Source: Sindora glabra
Lineage: Eukaryota > Streptophyta > Magnoliopsida > Fabales > Fabaceae
NCBI GenBank assembly: GCA_020226215.1
Contig: CM035227.1
Location: 106,809,732 to 106,873,731, forward strand
DNA length: 64,000 nt
Direction: 5' to 3'
The position numbers were made by a program, and so were the translations under genes. A model generated the notes under the pieces. The model made no database searches. It saw nothing but the letters and a program-made list of their open reading frames with translations, and was not told the DNA's origin. Of this stretch, positions 14,392 to 25,527 are shown in pieces; position 1 is the stretch's first letter, and each line of letters starts with the position of its first letter.

Positions 14392-14560
14392 TTAAAAAAG
14401 GGGATATAATTAAGGGAAATCTTTGAAAAAGAAGAAAAAATAAAGATAAAGGCATTCCACATGTGCAGGCTTTCCTTACCACGTTTTGCTTTTCATCACC
14501 GCAAATAAAAGAAATCAAACAGTACATGGCCCTCGTTTAATATATTTTTCCTTCTTTTCC
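12740..14560. other. Island of higher sequence complexity, possible decayed gene or element
   Basis: Composition is less AT-extreme than on either side. On the - strand two open stretches have protein-like texture: 13331-13125 (Ser-rich, containing LLVELQSNDYGQSCESNVSS) and 14006-13773 (a coiled-coil-like KLIDQIKRLESNKLDLDLKQ followed by CQCKDF). They are not joined by obvious splice sites, and I recognise no family. They may be remnants of a transposon-encoded or host gene. The (AT)n tract at 14322-14387 lies within. Confidence 0.25.
14322..14387. repeat. (AT)n microsatellite
   Basis: About 33 AT units. It creates spurious Tyr-Ile reading frames on both strands. Confidence 0.95.
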
Positions 14561-15329
14561 CACGATGGGCATCGATTTCTTAAAAATTAATAAAATAATG
14601 ACAATTTTTTTTTAATCTTGAAATATATTATAAGTATTGGAAATGTATTTTGTAATTAAATTTTAAATTTTTATATTTCATGAATTAAATTTTATATATT
14701 TATTACATCATCTTATATTTAATAAATTTTTTATTTCTATTTAAAATTTTATTTTTATTTTTATTTTTATTTTTGATACTGCTCTTTAAACACTATTTAT
14801 ATTAAATAATGAAACGTGGAAATATTCTAAACCTGGGGTGAGTTTTCTAATCGATGTGCATTTGACAATTCCGCTGCACTCACTCTAAAAATTGTTTCAA
14901 ATCAACATCCTACTTACTTTAAACTTGTGAGTTGGATGGAAGTAGGCTCTAAGATGTAAGTATAAATTTTTTTACACGTTAAATTCTTACAAATTTTAAA
15001 AAAATACTTAATTTTAAGTTATGCTAGAATTTTTTTCATTTTTGTTGTTAGTCTTTCAAACCTAGGCGTCAAGAGGCCGTTTAGTTTGTAAAATATTTTT
15101 CACATTTTTTAGAATATTTCATAAAAATATTATATCCTCATGTTTGATTTAAAATTTTAAAAAATTTATCAGAAAATATAATATTTTTTAAAAATATTTT
15201 AAAATTTAACTTTTTCTTTAAATATTCTTATGAGGGGAGGTGAGTATCTTAAATTCCCATCTTACGAGAATATTGATATTAAAGTAAAAAGATAATTTTA
15301 CTCTCATTCTTTTATGCCTTAATTTATTA

Positions 15330-16190
15330 ATTTTTTTTTCAATTTTAACTTATATTTCTCATTTTCAATTTTCTATGATAATAAGTATAATTACACTAAA
15401 TAAGTAAAAAAAATAATTTCTATATTTCAATTCTAATTTAGTTTGAAAATTTTTTATTTTAAATTTTTTATGATAATATGGATAATTATACTAAATAAGT
15501 AAAATAAATAAGTAAGTAGTTTCTAAATTCCAATCCTATTAATTTATATACAAAAAATTTGAATTTAAATTTAAGTAATATTTTTCATACCTGATATAAA
15601 TAAAAGGTCTAAACGAATTTTATAAACAAAATGAATTCTTTATAACTTTATTAAATATTCTTTCAAATTAAAATAATTTTTTAAATAGTCATTCATATTA
15701 ATATTCAATTATTTTGTGTTAAATTTTAAACTTTCACTTTGACATTTTGTTTAGGATACAATAAAAAATAATTTTTACATTTCAATTCTAATTTAGTTTG
15801 AAAATTTTTCATTTTCATCTTTCACTTTTAACTTATATTTTTTATTTTTAATTTTTTTCATGAGAACATGGATAATTATACTAAATAAGTAAAAAAATAA
15901 ATAAATAATTTCTAAATTTCAATCTTATCAATTTATATACAAAAAAGCTGAATTTAAATTTAAATGATATTTTTTATGTCTGATGTAAATAGAAAGTTCA
16001 AATGAGTTTTATAAATAAAATAAATTCTTTATAATTTTATTAAATATTATTTAAAATTAAAATAAATTTTTAAAGAGTTGTTCATATAAATAAATTTTAA
16101 ATAGTACTTTTTAATATTCAATTATTCTGTGTTAAATTTTGAACTTTTATCTTGACATTTTCACTCACATTTAGCATAGAATACAATAAA
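15330..16190. repeat. Imperfect tandem repeats of ~357 bp
   Basis: AAAATAATTTCTATATTTCAA / AAAATAATTTTTACATTTCAA followed by TTCTAATTTAGTTTGAAAAT starts two main units near 15408 and 15765. Each continues through GGATAATTATACTAAATAAG, ATCNTAT(C/T)AATTTATATACAA, TTTATTAAATATT and TTGTGTTAAATTTT / CTGTGTTAAATTTT. A partial unit precedes at about 15330. Directly upstream of the hAT-type MITE. Confidence 0.7.
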
Positions 16191-16216
16191 ATGATAAAAG
16201 TTGTGACTATGGTAAA

Positions 16217-16753
16217 GTAATTTATAGGGATGTAAATAGGTTAGGCTGAATTAGACTTTACTTTAAATAAACTAGGTTTGTTTTCTAAATTATTAGTTTG
16301 AACTTAACTTGTTAGCCTATATAAGACTAAAATTCAAGTTCAGTCTGACCTATTAAAGAAACTTGACTTAACCTGTTAACTTATTTAAAAGTTTTTTTAT
16401 ATAAATAGGCTTTCAAACTTGTTAATTAAGTAAAAAATTTTAAAACTCAAAATTATCTAATGGCCTAATTAGGCCTATATAAATATATATATTAAAATAT
16501 TTATATTATTTGTATCTATAATATATATTATCTTATAATATTTATAAATATATTTATAATTAAATAGATTAACCTGATTAGCTTAAAAATTAAGCCTAAA
16601 GAAAAAAATCTAACCTATTTACCTAAATAAGTTAATTTATTAGTCTAAGTCTAACTTATTTAGATAAATAGGTTAAGTTAAATTAAGCCTTAAGTAGATT
16701 AGGTTATAGGCTCCTAGTAGGCCGCCTAACCTACTTATACCCCTAGTGATTTA
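16217..16753. mobile_element. hAT-type non-autonomous element (MITE) with 8-bp target duplication
   Basis: The element spans 16225-16745 (521 bp). Its left end TAGGGATGTAAATAGGTTAG is mirrored by the right end, which reads TAGGGGTATAAGTAGGTTAG on the other strand. The 8-bp flanks are GTAATTTA (16217-16224) and GTGATTTA (16746-16753), matching at 7 of 8 bases. 8-bp duplications and TAGGGGTG-type ends are typical of hAT elements. The interior is AT-rich, contains further inverted AGGTTA/TAACCT motifs and has no coding capacity, so it would need a transposase from elsewhere. Confidence 0.82.
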
Positions 16754-19280
16754 CTCATTTTTGGTACTATCATATTAATATCAATTTCAACAGTCACAAA
16801 TATATTCACAAAAGACTACAAACATTATTCCAATAATATGGACTTCTGTCATATATATCGTTGTTTCATATGAACATGTTTTTTCAACCCAATGCAAGAT
16901 TAATATATATGTTTATTATAGTGAAAAATATTTTTTATAAAATATTAAATATAAAAAATTAAAGAAATAATTTTTTACTTTAGAAAAATTTACTTTTTTT
17001 ATATTCAAATTTTTAGATATTATTTTTTAATCATCAATATAAATGATATATTAATCCTTTATAAATATATATAAATAATATTTTTTATAAAAATGTTAAT
17101 CAATAAAAATAAATGAACCCTTCATTTCTTCTTTTATTTGAATGAAGAAAAAGAAGGAAAAAAGAACATTTAAAAATAAAATATGTGATTATTATATTTT
17201 AATTATTTGAAAACTTAAGATTTTTTATTTTCTTTTCAATTTAAATTTAAAATATATTATTTCTTTTCTTTCTCTCTTATTTTCTTTTCAAAGAAAACAA
17301 AAGTTTCTTGTCAACAATAAAAAAATTACTTATTTATTTTATATAATTAATTATATGAAAAATCCAAATTCAAATTGTTGAAATTTTTAATATTTTATAT
17401 ATTAAATTTTTTATTACATTTTAATTAAATAGAATTCAAATTATTAATTTATTAATTCTTTAAAAGTTTTATTCATATATTTTTAATTAAATCTATAATT
17501 TATTATAAGTTGTAACAAAAAATTGATAAGGTTATTTAAAAAAAAATAATAAGATTCCTAATAATATAAAATGTAAACTAAATATGAGAATATAATATAT
17601 TTGAGAATGTGAAAAAACATTTTTAGAAATATATATTATAAATCAAACGTAAGAATTTTATATTTTCAAGAATCACAAACTTGAGAATTATACTTTTAGG
17701 AATGTGTACTTTTCTAAGAATATAAAATTTCACTAACCAAATGCCTCTTAATAGTAAGGGGGTTAGAATTATATTATTTGTGAGTAAGAATACAAGAGAA
17801 TGCAAACTTATTAGGTGTCAGTGAAAGAAAATAAAAATATCATTGTTTGAAATATTAAATGTACAAATGTTATATATAATGAAAATAAAATTTAAAATTA
17901 ACTTTTAAATTTTTTATATTTATTAGATTAAATTTTATAAATTTATTTTACTATTTTATATTTATTGATAATTCTTAATTTATATTCAAAGTTTAATTTT
18001 TAATTTTTTTTTCATTATGTATAGTATGAGTATTAAATGCATGATGATAAATTCGCTGATTCCCCTTTCACTGAATTGGGCTAGTGTATCTAAAAATTCA
18101 TAATAATATTCACGTTTTCCTTTGAAAATTTAAAATGATATTTACATTTCAACTTTCTTTCTAAAATTAAATTCTCGTGTTGGAGTAGGAATTGAAATCT
18201 CAAGTCAAATAAACTTTCCAAAACGATAAACTTTAAGGTAATTATACTTCTTTTTTTTTGCTATGTTAAGGTAATTATACTTACTTTTTATATAAAATAT
18301 GCAATTATATTAATATATTTTATTTTTATTTAAAAATTATAACTAAATTTTTATATTAATATATCTTATTTTTATTTAAATTGTTACTTCCTTTGCATTT
18401 TCAAAAATAGAGAAGGTATTCGTTAATAAAATTAAATTAACATGAGTTTGAATTTAATTTATTATTAGTTAATTTAATTTTTTATTAGTATAAATTTTTT
18501 TATATTATCAATAATAAGAATGTAATATGTTATTACAAATTAATAATTTTTATACTAATATATTGATGAATGATAATATAATAATAATGATATAAAATTG
18601 ATTTACACAAAAATTAAATTTAAATCCATGAATGTAATGACACCTAAACTTACAATTAAAAAAAAAAGGAACATTAAAATGCATAGTTATTAAAATTTAA
18701 CAGGACGTTAAATAAAATACAAGCTTAATTCACCAAGTGACTTATCCAATTAGTTAATCACAGCTTATAATATAAAAATTTAAATATAATAAAAAATTCA
18801 TATTTAATATGTAAAATAATAATAAACTTATATTATAATTCATTAAAATACGATAATAAAAAATGAGTTAAAGCAACATAAAACATAATAAGCAAATAAA
18901 TTAAATTTTTTTGGAAAGCCAGCAAATATAATAAAGTGATTTAACTGAATTAATTAAAAATGATGGATTAAATAAATTTTTTATCATTTCACTTATAAAA
19001 TAATTTGATAATAAAATTCGAACCGAATTAACTATCCATTCATTAATTTATCGATTCAATGGCTGGATGGGCACAAGTTTAACAACAACGATAAAACGTG
19101 AAACATGGCCGAAGAAAAGATAAAAAAAAATACCGAACGTGCAATGGTGGGTAAATTAAATTTAATAAACAACTGGGAAAAAAAAAAATGCAATCTGTCT
19201 GTCTGTGTATAAGTATGGCTTGGACGCCATTTTTGTGTAATCCAAGCTAAAGTTTTCAGCGAGGGAGGTTGTTGCAGAGA
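16754..19280. other. AT-rich intergenic DNA upstream of SPMS
   Basis: No supported gene. A weak inverted repeat at about 18440-18640 (ACATGAGTTTGAATTTAATT versus AAATTAAATTTAAATCCATG) could be a small hairpin element. The last ~250 bp, where base composition becomes more even, are probably the SPMS promoter. Confidence 0.45.
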
Positions 19281-19290
19281 CGGAGAAAAA

Positions 19291-20593
19291 TATAAGGGGC
19301 CAGCTACTGGAGAGCCTGATATACAACAGTCTTTCCGTCCTTCTTCACCGCTCATTTAGGCCATCCTCACTCGCTAAATACCAGAGAACTGCACTTTTAC
19401 TACCTTTAACTTCTGGTATCTTCTCTCAATCTTTGAGTATGTTGAAGAGTCTATCACTGCCTTGGTCTCTTCTTTCGTCATTTTCTCTCTGCGATAAAGT
19501 TTTTTTCTATTCTCACGGCTTCTACCCAAAATGCTACTTTTCAATTTCGTTCATTTTCTTTTTCTGTTTAACGATTGATTTTTTCCGAGTAAAGTTCCGT
19601 GCAGTTCCTGTGTTTCCTCTTGTTCAGCCATCTTCTTTCAAGCGTAGCGGTCCTATGCGGTTCTGCAGAGAATCGCACGGCAAAAGATTGGAATTTTGTG
19701 CTTGTTGTCGTTTATTAGGTTACGAAAGCAATAAAGCTTTATCGAGCTGAGTGTAGGATATATTTATTAGTTTAAGCGCTTGGATTGTTGTTCTAGAATA
19801 TAACATAGCCGGAAGCGTATAAGGTCTTTTATACATTAGTTGCTTGTGTTATATTATTGTTTTGAAACACCGAGCAGATTTTTTACTTATTTGATTTGAT
19901 TTTCTTACCCAGATAAGGACAAATTTTTAATTTTTAAACGGCTATAGTTCCTTTTTCGTAATCTGGAATCCCAGATTATAAGAGGCTTCGGGGATTATAC
20001 CATAGTTAGGAGAATAAATTATTCATTCACGTTATTCCCATTGTTACTCTCTTTCTCCCCTACATGCCCATTGAGCTTCGATTACTATTCTTCATCTGGG
20101 TTTTGGAAATTTATTATTGAGATAAAATTTTAATCATTGATAGAGAGATTAATCTCGTTCCTTTCTGCTTATATTGGTATTCAGGTTACTTCTGGCAGAG
20201 ATCTGCTACTGTTAACTTCGACTTGCTTCTATGAGCATTTATCAATCATTACCTGCTATACTTCCATGGTTTGATTTATATATAACTAAAAATAAAAAAT
20301 CAAAATAAAATAAAACTTTATTCGTACTTAATTGAAATATAACAATAAATAGAGAAGAAAACTTCCCAGCTTTTATGTACTGGTCTTGATTATATATTAT
20401 GAGGCCTTCGAATTTGGGATTTGCCGTTGCAGCTATACTGGGGCTGTGCCATGCGTTTCCTGTTTTTGATTTGCTATATATTTTTAAGTTGTTTCCTTTT
20501 GTCTTCTGAAAGTTGGGTAATTTTCTGATTATCATTGTTGATAATTACACTTTGGCATCCAGAGGCTGGAGCCAGAGAAGAAAAGGATAATTT
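19291..20593 (+). promoter_or_regulatory. SPMS core promoter, 5' leader and leader intron (inferred)
   Basis: A TATA-like box (TATAAG) sits at 19291, so transcription probably begins near 19320. The leader then likely runs to 19436, where a good donor (GTATGT) starts an intron of about 1.1 kb. A plausible acceptor (GGCATCCAG) ends at 20562, leaving about 31 nt of leader before the ATG at 20594. The sequence from 19310 to 19440 is pyrimidine-rich and less AT-rich than the DNA upstream, as expected of a plant leader. Leader introns are common in plant genes, but these boundaries are inferred only from splice consensus. Several ATGs lie between 19436 and 20560 but would be spliced out in this model. 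Confidence 0.45.
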
Positions 20594-23500
20594 ATGGAGG
20601 ACGGCGCAGGAAGAGGTTTGGAATGCCAGAAGACTATGGATGGGAAGGCGAGTGACAGGAATGGTTTAAAGAAGGAAATTCCTTCCTGTTGCTTGAAGGC
20701 TAAGGCCTCAGCCCCTGAGCTCGAGGCAAAGTGCCACTCCACTGTTGTTTCTGGGTGGTTCTCAGAAACTCAGTCTTGCCCTGGTCATTATCTGCTATCA
20801 ATATTCATTTATTTATGGTCTCAGACCTCCCTTTTGAAAAAGGAAAAGGCTGCTGTCTTATTGTATAGCACTATGTAGACCTGACCTCTGCTCCCAATTG
20901 ATTTCTAGTACTAATTCCCTTGTTTCTTCTTGTTTTCTCTATTACAGGGAAATCTGGAAAATGGGTTTATTTCAACAACCCCATGTGGCCGGGTAGGTTT
21001 TTGTTAGTGCTTCCGCATATAACACTTTCTTGTTCTTTTACCATTGTCCGCTTGCTGGTGGTGCCTTATGATTGATGGATTGAGTTTTCTCTTCCTTTAT
21101 AATGTTAGACACTTGGTGATCCTTTTCTGTAATAACTATATTCTTCTTTTGGTGGCTTTCATGAATCATAACCAATATAAGATTTTGAAACTATATAGCA
21201 TTTGTAGAGAAGGCTCAAGGAAGGAGAAAATTAAACTATAGGATTCAAAATTACTTCTGGCTTGGGAAACTGATCCAAAAGTGTGATATTAGGCATTAGT
21301 TTCTTGTTATTGTGTTTAAAATTTTTTAGTAGTAGTCCTTTCTTTTCCAGAAAATATTCTAAAATGCAATTATTTGGTGTTTTCCTTTTTACATAACAAT
21401 AAACCATGATGTTTAAATATCTATTTTGCAGAAATTTATGAAATTACCTTTTTTTTTTTTTGGGCATGTGCTCTGATTTGTGTTTTGTTATTGTTGGTGG
21501 CTTTGATGCCTCTAATTAGGAGAATCCCATTCAATCAGGGTAGAGGAAATCTTGTACAAGGAAAAGTCCAAATACCAAGAGGTCTTGGTTTTTGAGGTTT
21601 GGCATCCTCCTGTTCTAAAGTTCTCTTTGGTGTCTGCCTATATCTTCCTGATTGATTGATATCAATCTTTATGGCTTGCAGTCATCAGCATATGGGAAAG
21701 TGCTTGTTCTTGATGGCATTGTTCAATTGACTGAGAAAGATGAATGTGCCTACCAGGAGATGATAACTCATCTTCCACTTTGTTCAATTCCATCCCCAAA
21801 AACGGTATGGTCATTGGATCTAAACAACATCTTATTAGATTGCCAGCATTTGCCACATCTATTTTCCAGACATATATATAGTTTTTCCAGTACTTTGTTG
21901 TGCATCTTGTTACTTGTTAATCCCACGTTTGGAATTAATTATCATCCCTTCCACATAGATGAGTTCACTCTAGTTCACACAAGTTGCAGCATAACAAAAT
22001 ACAATGGTTGCTATTGGTGTTTCATTTCTCCTGGTAGGGTATGGTGGACGATTCTGTGATGCCACTTTTTCCTTCATGGTGAATTGGTGCTGGTAGTGAT
22101 GGGCTAATGGCTGTCTTACAATATTAGTGTTGTGCACTATTGACCCTTCTTTCCATTCAGGTTTTGGTTGTTGGTGGTGGAGATGGTGGGGTTCTAAGGG
22201 AAGTTTCTCGCCATAGCTCTATGGAATGTATTGATATCTGTGAGATAGATCAGATGGTGATTGATGTAAGTCATGACAGGTTTATGTTAATCATACGATG
22301 AATTTTGTTAACTACAAGTACTCATTGCCCTCGTTATACTCTAGGTTTCTAAGAAGTATTTTCCAGAACTAGCTGTTGGGTTCAACGATCCTCGTGTACA
22401 CCTTCATGTTGGTGATGGTATAGATTTGTATAATCTGCTTGTCTACCAATTATACTACTTTGTATGTATTGCAAATTGTGTGATTCTGCACATGCCTTTA
22501 GTTAATCCTATCTACCTAATTTTGGCAGCTGTTGAATTTCTTCGATGCGTGCCTGAAGGGAAGTATGATGCCATCATTGTTGATTCATCAGATCCTGTGG
22601 GTATGTCATTGCACATTGATTTTTCTAATAAATTCAGTCAAGCATCTCTTTCCTGGAGAAGTCGAAATATACTGAACAGTAGAGATGAAGTGAAATTGTA
22701 TGATAAATTAAACCCCCCCCCCCCAACAAAACAAAAAAAATCTTTAAAATGAGAAGTTTTAGCTGTCCTTGTTGATTGCCTGCATTACAGAAAAATTCCA
22801 CTCTGGATTATTTAAGTTTTTTGTTCAACTTGTTGCTATAAAGGTTCACAACTCTTTCTTAGTAATTTACATAATCAACCACTCACCAGATTTACATAAT
22901 CAACCACTCACCAGACTCATTGTAATCAGGTCCTGCTCTGGAACTAGTAGAGAAACCATTTTTTGACACAATAGCTAGAGCATTAAGGCCTGGTGGAGTT
23001 CTTTGTAATATGGCAGAAAGCATGTGGCTTCATACACACCTCATTCAGGACATGATCTCTATTTGCCAGGAGACATTTAAAGGTTCTGTACGTTATGCCT
23101 GGACAAGTGTGCCAACATACCCAAGGTAATTACTTTTTCAATTTGATGATAAGCTAATAGTTTTTTCTTGCCTTTGATTTGCTGAATAGATTTAGAACTT
23201 TAGCATGTTTGAATGTGATAGTGATAAATTTTCGCTTTTACCTGCTTGAGATCATTGTTGTCTGTTAATTTTTGCGTTAGGGCGTCCATAATTGTGCCTG
23301 CTGTGTAGGCAGGCAATTTTAAACAAGCAGAGTAATTATGCCATTAATATCTTGGAATGCCAAAGTGAAACCTGCAACTAAGCCTATTTCCATTTTAAAC
23401 ACTTAAAAAAAAAAAAAAGGAACTTGATATTTTAAGTGTAATTCATATTTACCATCCCCCATTTTGGCTTACAGTGGTGTGATTGGTTTTCTTTTATGCT

Positions 23501-24019
23501 CGACGGAGGGGCCACCTGTTGATTTCATACACCCGATCAACCCCATTGAGAAGGTGGAGGGTGCCATAAAGCACAAAAGAGAGCTAAGGTTCTATAACTC
23601 ACAGGTAAATATATGGTACACAGATGTAAACACCCAGTTATCAAGTTTATTCTGCTTGATTTTGTAAATGGCTTGAACCAACCAAATGCTAGATGTTGAT
23701 GCGAGCCTAGTTGGTGACTTTCTTACATTGCATTCCGTTCCCCCCTCCCCCCATCCTACTTTATGTTCCGCATACTATTCTAAAATTAGTAGTTCATAGG
23801 TGAATTTTGCTACTGGTGATATTCAGTCCTGATCATCCTTCCATGTTCCTTCTTGCATGTTCGATGCCAGCATATGCATGCACCATTAAAATCTTATGAT
23901 ATGCTTTGTTTTCTCTGCAGATGCATTCAGCTGCGTTTGCATTGCCAACATTTCTCAAGAGGGAGGTGAGCTTGCTATGCGATGCCCCAGCTGCAGCTGC
24001 GCGCATCTCCTTCTCGTAG
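20594..24019 (+). CDS. SPMS: Spermine synthase (SPMS-like aminopropyltransferase), 10 coding exons, 369 aa
   Basis: The enzyme transfers an aminopropyl group from decarboxylated SAM to a polyamine, most likely spermidine to spermine, in the cytosol. Coding exons, all with GT-AG borders and phases that join exactly: 20594-20783, 20948-20992, 21520-21596, 21682-21804, 22161-22265, 22345-22417, 22529-22600, 22930-23125, 23475-23604 and 23921-24019 (1110 nt including TAG). Visible marks are the plant SPDS/SPMS N-terminal block (CHSTVVSGWFSE, about residues 47-58), YFNNPMWPGE near 71-80, LDGIVQLTEKDECAYQEM near 114-131, the nucleotide-binding GGGDGG at 150-155, the acidic CEID at 172-175, the catalytic-site DSSDPVG at 223-229, and MAESMWLHTHLI in exon 8. 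The N terminus (CQKTMDGKAS...PSCCLKA) and the end (MHSAAFALPTFLKREV) resemble Arabidopsis SPMS more than its SPDS1/2, so I call spermine synthase. Spermidine synthase is the main alternative. The length is close to the family norm (about 360 aa), and nothing is broken. Confidence 0.93.
22866..22915. repeat. Perfect 25-bp tandem duplication in SPMS intron 7
   Basis: Two identical 25-bp units abut at 22866-22890 and 22891-22915. They end 14 bp before the exon 8 start at 22930, so each copy may supply a branch-point-like CTCAC sequence. The same intron carries a C12 tract at 22713-22724 followed by an A-rich stretch. No effect on the protein is expected if the normal acceptor is used. Confidence 0.9.
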
Positions 24020-25300
24020 TCGTCAATGGTGAAATATGAGTTTCCCTGTGATAGGAAACGTGGTCTGTTATGGAAAATTAGAAAGTAATCGGTGGCGTTT
24101 AGATAGACTCCCGATGGAGCATTGCTGAGCTATTCTAAACTGAGTGACTGGCAAACGCCAACATAAATAAGATTGGATCAATCTTTTTAATACTTGCTTT
24201 TTCTTGATATCTTCTAAGATGCTTTCACACTTAATTTTATATGGAGATAAATATTTAAAATCGTGTTTGCATGGTCAAATTGTGATTTTCTAATTCTTTT
24301 TTTAATAAATTAAGTCCTGAAACTATGTTTTATTCTTTTTTTTTTTGCAATTGAAACGTATGAGTTGGTCAATCTGGACAGATATTATTTGTTACAAGAC
24401 TTGACCAAAAGTTTAGGTTTGGTCGAATTGATGTGTTGCAAAATGTCTAGAAATCTGACTGAGTCGATTGTAGAATTTTATCCCTTTTTTCCATACTTGA
24501 GAAGATTGTATCTTCCTTTAAAATGAAAATTTGAATATAACACGGGAAATTTAATCACATGATTACATTCAAACGATTAGAGAATGAAATTGGTTTTTTC
24601 TTTAATTAGAAAATGGCACTGCCAAATGAAGGAGAGAAGTGATGTAAAATATAGAAAAATATCTAGTTGTGTGCATGGAACTCCTACATCACACAATAAA
24701 TTGGCCGAGATTCTTTCCCGCGTGGAAGTTTTATGCACTCCCCCCAATTCATTTTAAGTATTATTTTAGAAAAAAAATTGTTTCTATTTATCTCTTTTTT
24801 TTTAAAATGAAGGTTATATTTATTATTTTCTTTTACATACCATCCTTGTTATTTAAATAAATATCTAATAACTTTACTTGTTAGTTAATTTTTAATAGAG
24901 GGTATATTACTAAATCATAATTTATTTTTTCTAAAAGTGAAGTTATTTATTATTTTTTTAATCTCAGTGCATTAATTTTAAATAATATTTAAAAAAGAAT
25001 AAAGGAAATATAATTAAAAATGATTGATATATATATTCTTTTAAAATGTATAATGGAATTCATGGAATTATAAACTGTTATAAAAAAAGAGTAAACAAAA
25101 AATGAATATAAAAATCACAAAATTGTGAACTTCATTGCGTGTAAAAAAAGGGTGAACAAAAAGTGATAGCCACTACTCCTACAATTAATACAACTCAACA
25201 TCATGTTAAATTGATTTGGATATTCAAATATGTTCTTCCTTTGGCCTTTTTGAATTTACTAGCTGCTTTTAAACAAGTGAGACCAACTCAGACAGCGTGA
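24020..25300. other. Convergent 3' flanks of SPMS and CNGC
   Basis: SPMS ends at 24019 on the + strand and the channel gene ends at 25528 on the - strand, so their 3' ends face each other. An AATAAATAA-type stretch near 24162-24172 is a reasonable poly(A) signal for SPMS. The rest, up to roughly 25300, is AT-rich with no ORF I would support. No transposon ends were recognised here. Confidence 0.5.
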
Positions 25301-25527
25301 TGTGCTTGAGAGTTACGCGTGCGGATTTTTCATTCGGAACATTTGACAGCCACAAAAATGGCAATCAAGATACACGCATTTACATATAAAACACTTTAAT
25401 ACACAGATTCTTGTACATAAATAGACTAACATTAACATTCTACCATCTTGTCATTATCATTCCTCCTTTTTTTCCCCCTCACTTCTCAAGCCCGTCACAC
25501 TACAGAACCAGCCATATGAAGAAATTA

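Noticed and set aside
14163..14527. Two overlapping Tyr-Ile-rich ORFs on the - strand
   Set aside because: They are translations of the (AT)n microsatellite and its flanks.
19056..19355. 99-codon ORF on the - strand over the SPMS promoter
   Set aside because: Antisense to the probable SPMS leader, low complexity, no domain.
19433..19750. 105-codon ORF on the + strand upstream of SPMS
   Set aside because: It begins at the probable leader exon end and runs into the leader intron; no similarity to known families is apparent.
22713..22745. C12 plus A-rich stretch in SPMS intron 7 as a third SINE tail
   Set aside because: No tRNA-like boxes were found upstream, so only a simple-sequence run is supported.
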